Assembly: GCA_028095005.1 (NCBI GenBank)
Contig: CM051459.1
Location: 129,931,657-129,995,656, forward strand
Length of the DNA stretch: 64,000 bases
Origin: Rhynchospora pubera
Taxonomy: Eukaryota; Streptophyta; Magnoliopsida; Poales; Cyperaceae
Reading direction: 5' to 3'
A model generated the notes under the pieces. That model ran no database searches. It was not told the DNA's origin and worked only from the letters and a program-made list of their open reading frames with translations. Each line of letters starts with the position of its first letter. The stretch's first letter is position 1. Below, one piece after another: positions 12,886-23,560 of the stretch. A program made the translations under genes and the position numbers.

Positions 12886-13352
12886 TTCTCTTCTCTTGCT
12901 TATCTATTTCTACCGGTCACTAGCATTTATATGGGCTGAGATGTACCAAAGGCCCAAGTATGAAACTTATAGCAAGACAAAAGCCTATTTCTCATTAGGA
13001 CTTGAATTCATATCTTAACATTTAACAATCACCAGAAAGCAACTACAAATGTAAAATATCGCAAAAGGCACCCCCAAATCAATCCACTTGGAGTGTGCCA
13101 TGTCAAATGCTGATATCGCACTGATGCCTCTTGGTCGGCTCAGAGCCGAAAACATCATGAACTGATACGAAATAAAAATTAATGAAAGTTTGCTCAATAG
13201 GCATCCTAACACTGCATTAGATGAAATGTGATAGAATTATAGAAACTATTTACAATGATTGGTTTCTTCTACAAGTTTTCTTCCATCTCTCATTTGTGAG
13301 ATAAACAGTTTCACTTAATCTGGATTCTCACAATTACTAAATGCATTTAATA
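12886..13352. other. intergenic
   Basis: No gene seen. The segment separates the hAT MITE from the end of the PPR pseudogene on the opposite strand. Confidence 0.5.
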
Positions 13353-14142
13353 TTATGTCAATGGTGAGTTGGTGACATCATTCGGCTTAAGGCCTTGCTT
13401 CATCATCTCCTCAACCAATCGCAGAGCCTCATTGATTCTGCCACTTCCACAATAGCCGTTGATTAATGTATTGTAGGTATGCTGATTAGTCTCAATACCT
13501 TTTCTGAGCCATCATATCTAAAAAAAAAACTGTTGTTTCGTCTATACGGCCTTCCAAAACATAACCATGCAACAAGGATGTGTAAGTGAGTACATTAGGT
13601 TTTACACCTTTCTGCTCCATTAAACCAACCAACTTCTCTGCCTCACAGGTTGTCCAGTGCTTGCATATGGAATCTATTAATGCATTCAAAGTCAATACAT
13701 TTGGTGATTGATGAAATGCCTTGGTTTACCATCACACAAAATACCCCAATTGCACGCTTCCACTCACCTGCCATGATTTTTGCATCGGCTTGCGAAGGGG
13801 TTCGCTGAGAATGCAGAATCCGAGATCCACTCGATTCATGCGACAGCAGCAATCAATGACAATACAAAAAGTCAGGAGGTCAGGATAGACGCCTTGCTGT
13901 CGAATTCGGTTCAAGTGATTAAAGAGAGAGAAGACAGTGGAGTATCGGTGGTGATGCATGGTTGGTTTTAGAAATTGCAGAAAAAAAATGCTGTTGAAGG
14001 GGCGGATGGAAGGCAGGAGATCTTGAGAGGAGAAGAGGCCGTCGAAAAGGGCACCGCCTCCTCCAGTTGTAGGCCACTTGATCAGACACCTCTCGATCAC
14101 AAATCTCTCCAGTGGCAAAGATCTGTATAGCTTGGCATTCAT
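13353..14142 (-). pseudogene. pentatricopeptide-repeat (PPR) protein remnant, P-class
   Basis: Reading the minus strand from 14142, an N-terminal block (PSIRPFNSIFF, RQQGVYPDLLTFCIVIDCCC, RMNRVDLGFCIL) matches the start of P-class PPR proteins of the Rf-like group. After a break, further PPR motifs appear: LNALIDSICKHWTTCEAEKL, GVKPNVLTYTSLLHGY, then TYNTLINGYCGSGRINEALR and MMKQGLKPNDVT before a stop at 13353-13355. PPR proteins bind organellar RNA. A normal member has 10-15 repeats over about 600 residues; here only about four remain, in at least three frames, so most of the gene is deleted. It is a processed-looking or decayed fragment and is not expected to work. Confidence 0.8.
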
Positions 14143-14146
14143 GCAT

Positions 14147-16148
14147 GATTCGTAGAGTCCGAGTGGAAATGGTTAAGTACGAAACTGTGTAATTGTTTAG
14201 AACAGATAGTTATGAAAATGTTTAGAAGTTAATTTTATGTTACTATACGGACCCACTTACGTTTTTCATCAATTGTTAAAATATTCAAATGTTGATTAAA
14301 AGTTAAATTACATTATTCGCATGCTAAAATATACGTTGCAATATATTTAAGGGACGAAATTGAAAAAAAGGAAAACCAACTCTCACTCTTTGACGAAATA
14401 TGATTTACTTAATTATTTTTTATTATATTTATTCGCCGATGAACTTGCAAGTTTTTCATTTACAAAATACTCAAATAATGTTTCAAATAAAATTATATTT
14501 TACATATGTTCGAAAATAATATGTACAACTATACATATATTATGTATGTATACTATTTTTAGTACATGCATTTAATACATATTTCAACATTTTGAATGCT
14601 TTGTAAGTATGAAACATTCATGGTCATCCGCGAAAAAAATTGTTATAAATATAATTACGCAAGTCACAAAGAGCCGAAAAATTAAAAAATAATATTAAAT
14701 TAATATAATATATTAAAAATAATATCAATATAATAATATTTTTTAAATAGTATCACGAGATCGGAATCCTGGATTCCGACCTTAGCTGAGATCGGAATCC
14801 CGGATTCCGATCTTAGCTTTTTTATTTTTTTTATATACTTTTATTATATCAGAGGTGGCTTCTACATCTTTGCCAGTTTGCACAATAAAATTTATTTACT
14901 TTTCTAATTTGTACTACTATATCCATTTTCTCAATCATCTTTTAATTAGCCTTTTTCTTCCCTTTAGCTCACAAGTATGCATTCATTTAGCTGAAGTTTG
15001 ATACACAGAGGTTGTTTATGCTTTGTAGGAATGGTTTTTAAAGGATCAGGCACCTTCCCTCGACTAGCTATGTTGATATATTTCAACAATTTCATGGTAA
15101 TTGTTTTCCATTGCTCTTGATTTTTTTTGTCAATGATATTCTTCATGATTTGTAATTTTCTTAGAAAGTGTGGCTCCAACTTGCTATGTCAACATTCATT
15201 ACTAGGTACTTTTGTCATACCTTAATCCAGCTTCCTTATACAAACACACTGTACCATTTTTGCTAACTTAATATTGTTTTCTTTCTAAATATTTTTGCAT
15301 TACATGTATGGCTGTCTTTGTGCCATTTATTCTTTTCCTTTTAGAGCATCATCTCATTGTATGATCTTTTTCTTCTATTGTTGCTTATTAATGCATACTA
15401 GGGTTGGACATCGAGCTTTTCGCTCGATATACAATTTTTTAAATGAGCGCATCAGGGTTGTTCCTAAAACTTGAGAGTTGAGAGAAATCAATAATAAGAA
15501 TCTAACCTCGCTTGCTTGTTTTTGACATGTTAGTTCTGGCCAAACTTAACTTATGTAAAATAATAATCCAAATCTCAATCATATTAATAGTACAAATAAA
15601 AATATAATCAAATTTACATAGTACAAAGTTAATTATTAATTTGGTATTGGAATATCGTAAGTGATACTCCGTGCAAAAAATGATCTATATCAATCATATT
15701 AATAGCAGAAATTATGGTTGGGTTAATAGATCGCTTCATTTTATTTTTTTTGAACAAAAACAATAGATCGCTTCATTTTTTTATACCCTTGATAACATAT
15801 CTAATTTTAAGAAAACTTTAACTATAATACCAAACCTCTAGAAAGGATATTTTAACTGCAGAAGTTTCTAGATGCTAGAGTTTCCATAAATAAAATAATA
15901 ATTCAAACCAATAGGACTAAATAATAAAATATATAATTCTTTCATGCCATCAAAGTAACTTCTCCTTTTGTGGAAGGGATGGGGGCACCAGTGTTTACGG
16001 TTTTTGTAGATTTTGGCTGCATAATAATTTAAAATGGTATTCTTTTAGCTCATAGAGACACAAATCAAACAATATCCACTCATCAAAGTGTTATTATAAA
16101 TAAACCTGAATCAATTGCTTGATGGAAGATGTTTACACAGGAAAGACC
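14147..16148. other. intergenic, very AT-rich
   Basis: About 2 kb with no supportable gene. It includes a tandem palindrome pair at 14757-14818 (listed separately). TCGCTTCATTTT occurs twice within 50 bases near 15730-15780, flanking an A-rich insert, possibly a small insertion scar. Confidence 0.5.
14757..14818. repeat. two tandem 31-bp units, each holding a near-perfect palindrome
   Basis: Unit 1 (14757-14787) and unit 2 (14788-14818) are head-to-tail and differ at two positions. Each contains TCGGAATCC-N-GGATTCCGA, a palindrome with 9-bp arms around a single base. The block is GC-richer than the surrounding AT-rich DNA. It could extrude as a double hairpin. It may be the end of a degenerate mobile element, but no partner end was found. 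Confidence 0.85.
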
Positions 16149-16291
16149 TTAATTTGTCTCTTCATCTCCACAGAACACCGTCAGCTCCACTGTCAGTGTT
16201 TGAAACAATGTCGTCAGCTTAAATGGCAAACTGTGAGATGAATAAGATTGTAGAATTTTCTGAAATTTCTTAACACCATTCCTCCAACCAC
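16149..16291 (-). CDS. candidate last exon of an unidentified minus-strand gene
   Basis: On the minus strand an acceptor CATTGCAG precedes 16291, and one frame then runs open to a TAA at 16149-16151, reading NGVKKFQKILQSYSSHSLPF and ending FCGDEETN. It is not part of the copia element, whose target-site duplication begins 42 bases upstream. A possible first exon lies on the same strand at 23282-23340. Joining the two directly is awkward: the first exon ends in phase 2 and the CATTGCAG acceptor would then give an early stop, whereas an acceptor ten bases further in (TTGGAG) keeps the frame and yields 63 residues. A middle exon could also exist. I do not recognise the protein, and it may not be a gene. 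Confidence 0.25.
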
Positions 16292-16337
16292 CTGCAATGT
16301 TGAACAATCAACACACCACTTCAATTAGGTGGCAACC

Positions 16338-16560
16338 TATAAAATTTGGAATTATTTCTATTGTGTATGAAAATTGTTACATTTGGTACATGATTTATAC
16401 ACAAATCAGAGAGCGCATTAAGAAGGAAACATATCAGAAAAGAAACGCATAAAAAAATAAAGGAAACAAACAACAAAATATATAGTATGTATCTATCTCT
16501 GTATCTGCTGAGATGGTACCGTATCTTGTGAGATATGATCATAATCAACGCATCTTAATA
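16338..16560 (-). repeat. 3' LTR of the copia element
   Basis: 223 bp, identical to the 5' LTR except for two transitions. It is bounded by the target-site duplication CAACC on its outer side and by the polypurine tract on its inner side. Confidence 0.95.
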
Positions 16561-16570
16561 CTCCCCCTCA
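16561..16570 (-). promoter_or_regulatory. polypurine tract of the copia element
   Basis: On the minus strand the sequence TGAGGGGGAG directly precedes the 3' LTR. This is where plus-strand DNA synthesis is primed during reverse transcription. Confidence 0.85.
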
Positions 16571-18310
16571 AACAGGTGTGTGCAATGCCACTACACCTAG
16601 TTTGTGTACCAATGTCTGAAATTGTGCTCTTCCCAAGGCTTTGGTAAAAACATCTGCCAGCTGATGTGAACTGGGTACAAATGATGTAGCAATGATACCC
16701 GACTGTATCTTTTCTCGAATAAAATGACAATCGAGCTCGATGTGCTTCGTCCTTTCATGGAATACAGGATTAGATGCAATGTGCAATGCTGCTTGATTAT
16801 CACAATAAAGCATCATAGGTCCTGACTGAGAAACACCTAATTCATCAAAAATGTATCTAAGCCACCTTAGCTCGCATACAGTATTGGCCATAGAACGATA
16901 TTCAGCCTCAGCTGATGAGCGAGAAACTACATTCTGCCTTTTTGTTCGCCATGAAACAGGATTTGTGCCAAGGAAAATTACATACCCAGTAGTTGATCGT
17001 CGAGTCATTGGACAACCAGCCCAATCTGAATCGCAATAGGCTTGAATAGATAAAGATGAAGTTCGAGACAACAAAATCCCATGACCAGGTGAACCTTTTA
17101 GGTATCGAAGAACCCGGTAAGCAGCTTCTAAATGCGGTTTTCTAGGATTGTGCATGAATTGGCTAAGTACATGAACTGAATAGGTGATATCTGGTCTTGT
17201 AATAGTCAAGTAAATGAGACGTCCAACCAAACGCCTATATGCACTTGAGTCATCCAACAAATCTCCTTCATCATCTGAAAGTTTTTCATTCTGTACCATG
17301 GGAAACTCACACGGTTTGGCCCCAATCATGCCAGCATCAGTTAAGATGTCAAGTGCATATTTTCGTTGACTAAGGAACAACCCTTCAGGAGAATGAGCTA
17401 CCTCTATTCCAAGGAAATATTTGAGGCGCCCCAAATCCTTGATGTGAAAAATGTTGTTCAGATATTTCTTGAGCCAATCGATGGATGCTATGTCATCGCC
17501 AGTTACAATCACATCATCAACATACACAAGCACTCCCACAAAACCTACATTGGTCTGTTTTGTGAAAAGAGAGTAATCTGCCAAAGACTGCTTGTATCCA
17601 ACAGATTGAAGAGATTTAGAAAATTTCTCAAACCAATTTCTTGATGCTTGTTTTAGTCCATATAAAGATTTGCGCAACCGACAAACCAAATTCTCCCCCT
17701 TTCGGTCAAGCCCCGGCGGTAACCGCATATAGACCTCTTCATGAAGATCTCCATGCAAAAATGCATTGTTTACATCCAATTGACATATGTTCCATTTGCA
17801 AACAGTCGCCACTGCTAGAAGACAACGGACTGTAGTGAGCTTAGCAACGGGAGCGAAAGTCTCATGGTAATCAATACCTTCTTCTTGGGTGTAACCCTTG
17901 GCAACTAGTCGTGCCTTATATCTTTCAATGCTCCCATCAGCTAGATACTTAATCTTGAACACCCATTTGCACCCTATGGGACGTTTCCCATGTGGTAAAG
18001 GTTGTATGGTCCATGTTCTGTTTAATTCAAGTGCTTGTAGTTCATCAGCAATGGCTTTCCTCCAACTAGGGTTGTGAATAGCTTCTGAAAAACTCCTTGG
18101 CTCACTATTAGATGTAATACTAGATAGAAATGTTCTGTGTGCAGGTGAAAACTTATCATAGGACAGAACCGAACTTAAAGCATGAGCCATACCTGACATG
18201 TTCAGAGTTGACTGACTTCGGCTCCATTTGGATGAATTGTTATCAGCACTAGTACATACATAGTCATCTAGTTTATCAGGTCGCTTGGTTAACCGAGTGG
18301 ATCTGCGCAA
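16568..18310 (-). pseudogene. copia reverse transcriptase and RNase H region
   Basis: An open stretch of 580 codons on the minus strand. The reverse transcriptase (RVT_2 type) shows WRKAIADELQALELNRTW, GCKWVFKIKY, RYKARLVAKGYTQ, the catalytic YVDDVIVTGDD and LGRLKYFLGIEV. The RNase H part has YCDSDWAGCPMTRRSTTGY, SRSSAEAEYRSMA and the closing ADVFTKALGRAQF. These domains look undamaged. In a working element they sit at the end of one gag-pol polyprotein. Here they are cut off from the integrase by a frameshift in an A-run near 18510 and from gag by the inversion, so they are classed as part of a defective element even though the domains themselves could be intact. Confidence 0.9.
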
Positions 18311-18503
18311 TTCCTTAGGTCGTGGTGTTTGTTGTGATTCTGTAGGTTCATTTGTGGGTTCATTTATGGATTCAGTTGTACTGTCAATATATGTGACTTC
18401 CTTTTGAATATTTAAGGGAATTGGATCTTCATACAGAGAGTCATGAATATGACTTGAATTTTGATGGGATGTGTTACACGTGTCTTGAAAAGGGAAGGTG
18501 TCT

Positions 18504-19263
18504 TCAAAAAAAAATTATGTCTCTGGACACAAAAGTTGTGTGGCTATCTAAATCATAAACACAATATCCTTTTTGTCCCATAGGATAACCTATGAAGATA
18601 CAACGAGTGGATCGACTGCTAAATTTATTTTTGTGAGGATCTGTATTTCTTGCATAATATAGACAACCAAAAACTTTTAAATGTTCATAATTTGGTTTTG
18701 TTCCAAAGAGAATTTCATGAGGTGTTTTCCCATTTAGCACTGGCGTTGGTATTATGTTTATCAAATGAGTAGCAGTAAGAACACATTCCCCCCAAAATTT
18801 TAAAGATAATGATGTTTGAAATCTAAGTGCACGTGCAATGTCAAGAATGTGACGATGTTTGCGTTCAACTACTCCATTTTGTTGTGGAGTATAAACACAA
18901 GATTTTTGATGTAAAATTCCATTTTCTTGAAACAAATGGCGCATGGCACTAGAAAGAAATTCTGTTCCATTATCTGTCCTCACTATTTTGACCCTTTTGT
19001 TAAACTGTGTGTCGACCATTTTAATGAAAATTTGCAAAAATTTGTATGTTTCAGACTTAAATCTCATTAAGTAAATCCAAGTGCAACGTGAAAAATCATC
19101 AACTATAGTGAGAAAGTAATGGGCTCCAGATAAAGATGGAGTTGAATAACCACCCCATATATCACAATGAATTAAATCGAAAATCGCACAACTGTTTGAT
19201 AAACTTGTTTTAAAAGGTAAACGAGTTTGTTTTGCAAGAATACAGGACTCACAAGAATCATTT
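18504..19263 (-). pseudogene. copia integrase region, N-terminally truncated
   Basis: Minus-strand frame starting within ...LLNDSCESCILAKQTRLPF, the zinc-binding CESC tail of the pre-integrase module. The catalytic core follows with DLIHCDIWGGY, TIVDDFSRCTWIYL, VRTDNGTEFLS and PQQNGVVERKHRHILD, so the D, D and E residues of the DDE triad are all encoded. It ends with VFGCLYYARNTD and FIGYPMGQKGY. The HHCC first half of the zinc module is absent because the inversion breakpoint cuts at 19264. The link to the RT frame is broken near 18504. Confidence 0.85.
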
Positions 19264-19926
19264 AACAAGCTCAAACAGGTACTGATATGTGATCACTGCG
19301 GCAAGCCTGGGCATGTCAAGGCTCGCTGCTATGAGATCGTGGGCTATCCACCAGGACATCGACGTCACAACAACTTGAGTTCAAACACACAGCCGGGTTC
19401 AAAAGGTGTCGTTTTTGGACAGCGACCACAACAAAAAGGGAACTTGCAAGAAGGTGCATCTGATGGGGTCGTGAAGGTGTTTGGAGCAACCGACAATCAG
19501 AACCAAAAGGATGAATCTTTCTCTCTTACTTCTCAACAGTACAAACAACTGTTGAGCCTCTTGAATTTTGATGCACAGAATTCAGTAGCGAATTTTGCTG
19601 GTAATGTTACATCTCAAAACAAAATTGGCTTAGATTGGGTGATTGATTCAGGTGCCTCTGATCATTTCACCTTTGATCATTCATTACTTTCAAATGCAAA
19701 GCAAACTCATACTAATAAACCAGTGATGTTACCAGATGGTTCACGAAATCCCATCACACACTTGGGTGATATTCTGATCACACCTGAATTAGAACTTAAA
19801 AACGTGTTATGTGCACCATCATTCAACTTTAACCTCCTCTCAGTCAGCAAATTGACAAATGCCTTGAATTGTGCAGTGATATTTTTTCCGACTTTTTGTG
19901 TGTTTCAGGACCTGTTTGAGCTTGTT
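19264..19926 (+). pseudogene. inverted gag-protease core of the copia element
   Basis: This segment reads gag and protease on the plus strand while the rest of the element reads on the minus strand. It holds the gag zinc knuckle C-x2-C-x4-H-x4-C (CDHCGKPGHVKARC, about 19291-19332), a linker, and the aspartic protease motif VIDSGASDHF (about 19640-19670), ending LLSVSKLTNALNCAVIF and FQDL. Its edges are a 17-bp inverted repeat AACAAGCTCAAACAGGT at 19264-19280 and its complement at 19910-19926. The gag frame on the minus strand reads up to the same sequence (NANKLKQ), so the break is exact within this repeat. The pre-integrase segment expected after FQDL is absent, so deletion accompanied the inversion. 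Confidence 0.9.
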
Positions 19927-20713
19927 TGCATTAGACCTGGTATCTCCAGGCCGATTGGTGCCTCCATTCTTTGAGATGAATGCTGTGCTATCTGGGCTTT
20001 GATTAGCACGCATCCCTAAATGTCTTTCTTCCTGTTGGACAAGAGAATACACCTTTGCCAAACTTGGCAATGGTTCCATAGCAATAATTTGGGTTCGAAT
20101 GGTACTAAATACATCATTTAATCCCATAAGAAATTGATAAATGTGCTCAACTTGTTTTTCTTTGAGAATCTCTTTCAGAGTCCCACAAGTGCATACTGGT
20201 ATGTTTGAATAAGAATTCAATTCATCCCACAATTGTTTTAGCTTTGAAAAATACGCACTAACACTGAATTGTTCTTGTCTAGTGTTTGCAATAGCACATC
20301 TAATCTCATAAATTCTCGGTCCATTACCTTGAGAAAGACGTTCTTCAAGATCGGACCAAAGTTCTTGAGCCGTGTCTGCAAACACCGCACTTCCCCTCAG
20401 ATCTTGACTTAGCGAGTTGATCAGCCATGAGAAAATCATGTAAATTGCATCTTTCCCAGGCTTTCACTAGATCTGTCGGTTTATCAGGTTTTGGCAAGGA
20501 TCCATCGATGAAACTAAGCTTATTCTTCGCCCCCAATGCAACTGTCATGGATTTTTTCCACATTGCATAGTTGTTTCCTGTTAGGATCAGTGGTACAAGG
20601 ACAGCACAAGGATTATCAGATGGATGAACATAATAAGGAGATGAGGGTTCAATGGTGGAAACAGATGACTCTTCCTTCTTGGTAGGATTAGCCATCGCAA
20701 AAACTAATTTCAA
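19927..20713 (-). pseudogene. copia gag, N-terminal part, frameshifted
   Basis: Minus-strand gag begins MANPTKKEESS near 20700 and has the typical LILTGNNYAMWKKSMTVALG and KLSFIDGSLPKP blocks. A one-base insertion near 20440 shifts the frame; the second frame continues MIFSWLINSLSQDLRGS, ELWSDLEERLSQGNGPRIYE, FSKLKQLWDELNSY and QFLMGLNDVFSTIRTQI, then TNRPGDTRSNANKLKQ up to the inversion breakpoint. Gag forms the virus-like particle in which reverse transcription takes place. The frameshift and the missing zinc knuckle in this orientation disable it. Confidence 0.85.
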
Positions 20714-20736
20714 GTTACAGGGATCACAACCTGTTT

Positions 20737-20747
20737 CTCTGATACCA
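20737..20747 (-). promoter_or_regulatory. primer binding site (initiator tRNA-Met)
   Basis: Minus-strand TGGTATCAGAG begins at the base directly after the 5' LTR. It matches the start of the usual plant initiator-Met tRNA complementary site TGGTATCAGAGC, as in most copia elements. Confidence 0.9.
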
Positions 20748-20970
20748 TATAAAATTTGGAATTATTTCTATTGTGTATGAAAATTGTTACATTTGGTACA
20801 TGATTTATACACAAATCAGAGAGCGCATTAAGAAGGAAACATATCAGAAAAGAAACGCATAAAAAAATAAAGGAAACAAACAACAAAATATATAGTATGT
20901 ATCTATCTCTGTATCTGCTGAGATGGTACCGTATCTTGTGAGATATGATCATAATCAGCGCGTCTTAATA
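20748..20970 (-). repeat. 5' LTR of the copia element
   Basis: 223 bp; begins TATTAAGA and ends TTTTATA on the minus strand. It differs from the 3' LTR at two positions and would contain the element's promoter. Confidence 0.95.
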
Positions 20971-21032
20971 CAACCAAAAGAAAAATCACAATTAACTTAA
21001 AATAAATAAGCAGTTCTCCATGAGATTATATA

Positions 21033-21178
21033 GGCTCCGTTTGGATGGTGTGGGAATAAGAGGAATAATAGAAGAAGTATTGGGAAGTGTGTAACTTTGT
21101 GAAGAGTTTGGATTGTTTATAATAAATTTGAAAATAGGAAGAAACTATTTTTTATTTCTGCACCCATCCAAACGGATC
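21033..21178. mobile_element. Tourist-like MITE, copy 2
   Basis: Ends GGCTCCGTTTGGATGG and CCATCCAAACGGATC are inverted repeats. The interior shares GTGTGTAACTTTGTGAAGAG and the following TTTGGATTGTTTATAAT with the element at 499-656. The target-site duplication is not clear here, so the outer limits may be off by a few bases. Confidence 0.65.
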
Positions 21179-21507
21179 TTTAATGAAGTCCTTTTTAGAT
21201 TGTTACCAATGAAAATCTAACAAAAATTCCAGCAAAACTCAGTGCAAAAAGCACAGAATAAGCTCATAATATGAAAACAACTTACTAATTTTGTTCTCTC
21301 AAGTGATTTATAAATATCTCAGCCTGAGATTTTTTTATTTTTAATAAGTAGCCAAGATAATTTCCATCACAAACTTTATATTTCAGTAGATTAACTTATA
21401 ATTATTAAATTCTGGGTTTTTACATTTAGAACTAAAAAATATTTTATTTAATAAATTGGGTCATTAATTGTGAGTTGTTCTCCCTAAACTACATATTTTC
21501 ATTTTAC

Positions 21508-23281
21508 GCTCTGTTTGGTTCGGTGGTAGAGGATGGGAGGGAAAGTAAAATATAAAAGGGGAAGGAAAGGGATGGGATGGAAAGAGAAATAATTGTACTT
21601 TTTTTGTTTGGATGAATAATGAAGGGAAAGTAAAAATAATTTTCCTTTTCTTCTTACATCTTGTTTGGATGGATTATTATAGTGAAGGGGAGATATAAAT
21701 TTTTGACTACTTTATCCCTACACCCTTTATACGTTACTGAGCAAAACAATTTTTGACTTATTTAAGCAAAAGTCAATATTAATACTAAGCTGAAGCATTC
21801 TATTTGAGATTGATGCAAGCATACTTTCATTTTTTTTTTGTGGTTATTTAAATTTACAAAGTGAAAACACAAATGTACTAAATAATACATAACGGTCGTG
21901 AGTTTATCCTACATAGTATGTGCCGTACATTGATGTACAATTATTTAATTTAAAATCGATAAATTTGGTTTATAGAGAGAAAATATGTCAATGCTTACAA
22001 AATTAGTGAATTCAAACATTCTCACATCAAGGAAACGTAGCATAATTAAAGTTTTATACTATTGTCTCTTGCATACAAACATAGCATAATCCATAAGGAA
22101 TCAATACTAGCACAAGCACAAGACAAAGCCCTGGACCTAAAAATACAAATATCTGTACAAAAATTCACATTTCCGAACATAATAGCAAGTTCCAACTTGT
22201 ACAAACAACAAAGAAGCTCATTTCTATTTACCAGTACTTGTGACCGTACACGTTATTGCCCACAAATTGTACCACTACTTGAGCCAAATTGTGGTACTTC
22301 GCCAAGCAAATTGTACCAGTACCATGAAGTTAATCCCTTTACTCCAATCCGACTCTGCTGTTGCGCGACACAGCGTGTAGCGCACTACGAGCCGTCTGAT
22401 CTTGATCGGATGGTTCACTTTTTACAGGCCTATCAATCTAGGTTACACGCACGGGGCTCCCTTGTCCATTGGTTCTTAATCAGACGACCAGCATACCGCG
22501 CGACACGGCAGCAGATCTCATTTCCCTTTACTCTAGACTCCATAGAAAAGAGTGCTAATATCATCAATTTCCATAGAAACAAAGCATGTGATTAAGATTT
22601 CAAACATAAAAAAATGAAAATGAAAGGAGTAAAACATGATTAACCTATTTCTAATTAAGATTTAAAACCTTCGACTACATATGTATCAGAAATAAGCCAA
22701 ATCAGTTAAAAATAAATAAATGTAAAAGTAATTAGAAAAGCCTTAACAATAAGCAAAAAAATGAAGGACCTCTCCTATGGTACATCAGTAAATACCAGTA
22801 AACCAATTTGAAATATTTTTACTGTAAAGATGCAACTCAAACCATGAAACTAACATATCTAACCACTTATTTGATCCCTGATTTGCAATCTCAACCCGAC
22901 CCGATAACACTTTTTTATATCTTAGTCCTCGAATTTTGTTGATTTTCAAGTGTTGAAGGAAAACTGTCAAAAATTAACTAACCACTTTTTTTACACTAAC
23001 ATATCTAACCACGTTTTTACACTTTTACACTTTTAAAGCTCGAGAATTTAGTTAATCCAAAAAAAGAAGCAAGCATCAACAAAGTCAAAATTTACAGTAA
23101 TATTACGTTTTCTTTCAAATTTCAAGCCATTCAATGAATCAATCTTATCTATGTTCCTGTTGAGAGCAATCTCGACAATGAAGTAAAAAAATAAAAGTAC
23201 AGATATAAAGGGAGAACATGTAGCCTACTCCATATAGTTACCATCAGAAATTACAACAAAGATCTAAGAAAAACAGTGTAC
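21508..23281. other. intergenic or intronic DNA with degenerate repeats
   Basis: No protein gene is supported. An end-like sequence CTCTGTTTGGTTCGG begins at 21509 and a roughly inverted partner CGTACCAAACATAG lies at 23745-23758, each next to GGATGGGA-type purine runs; they may be ends of one old 2.2-kb element or of two separate MITEs. The segment at about 22290-22520 is a diverged reverse copy of the repeat found upstream of the UGT genes (listed separately). Confidence 0.4.
22290..22520 (-). repeat. diverged, reversed copy of the UGT-upstream repeat family
   Basis: ACGAGCCGTCTGATCTTGAT, then GGGGCTCCCTTGTCCATTGG, then CGCGCGACAC follow in the same order as in the reverse complement of 39230-39420 (ATCCAATAGATGAGGGAGCC, CCGTATGATCCGATTTTGA and GCGCGGCAC). 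The similarity is patchy but extends over about 200 bp, so this is an older member of the same dispersed repeat. Confidence 0.6.
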
Positions 23282-23340
23282 CTCTGCGAGCTGCTGAAGA
23301 AAGGGAAACAGTGAAGGTTTTCTGGGCTTGTGTATCCCAT
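23282..23340 (-). CDS. candidate first coding exon of an unidentified minus-strand gene
   Basis: Minus-strand ATG at 23340 opens MGYTSPENLHCFPFFSSSQ and meets a donor GTACAC at 23281. Upstream on the same strand (to about 23560) is a leader-like GC-richer region containing TTGGCGCGA twice and a donor-like CTCAG/GTAACCC at 23446. This would place a minus-strand promoter head-to-head with PWP1 copy A, about 300 bp apart. A possible partner exon is at 16149-16291. Coding evidence is weak and I do not recognise the peptide. Confidence 0.25.
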
Positions 23341-23560
23341 CGTCGATTTGGAGAGAGGAAACGATAAAAAATTAATCGATCAAAACAAAACCAAGCCTAC
23401 AAATTCGAAGTCTAGAGAAAGCAATAAAAACGGAGCTAGGGTTACCTGAGCTGAACGATGGCCAATGGAGAGAAGAGACAGGCATAAAGAAATAGGAGCA
23501 GGTCGCGCCAAGCAAAAAATCGCGCCAAGAAAGGGTAGCGGTGTCAATCTGCATCTCGAC

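Larger units (their letters stand above)
16338..20970 (-). mobile_element. Ty1/copia LTR retrotransposon, internally inverted
   Basis: A complete insertion on the minus strand, 4,633 bp, with 223-bp LTRs at 20748-20970 (5') and 16338-16560 (3') and a 5-bp target-site duplication CAACC at 16333-16337 and 20971-20975. The LTRs differ at two positions (both transitions, near 16548 and 16552), so the insertion is young. Both LTRs begin TATTAAGA and end TTTTATA, so the termini are TA...TA rather than the usual TG...CA. The order integrase-RT-RNase H marks it as copia. A 663-bp core at 19264-19926, with the end of gag and the protease, lies in the opposite orientation, and the pre-integrase segment is missing. 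The element cannot be autonomous. Confidence 0.95.

Noticed and set aside
22062..22595. 177-codon open frame on the plus strand
   Set aside because: It runs through a diverged copy of the UGT-upstream repeat on the opposite strand and has no recognisable domain; it is best explained as chance.
23397..23445. Leader intron of the minus-strand candidate gene between GTAACC and TTTGTAG
   Set aside because: Only 49 bases long, below the usual minimum for plant introns.
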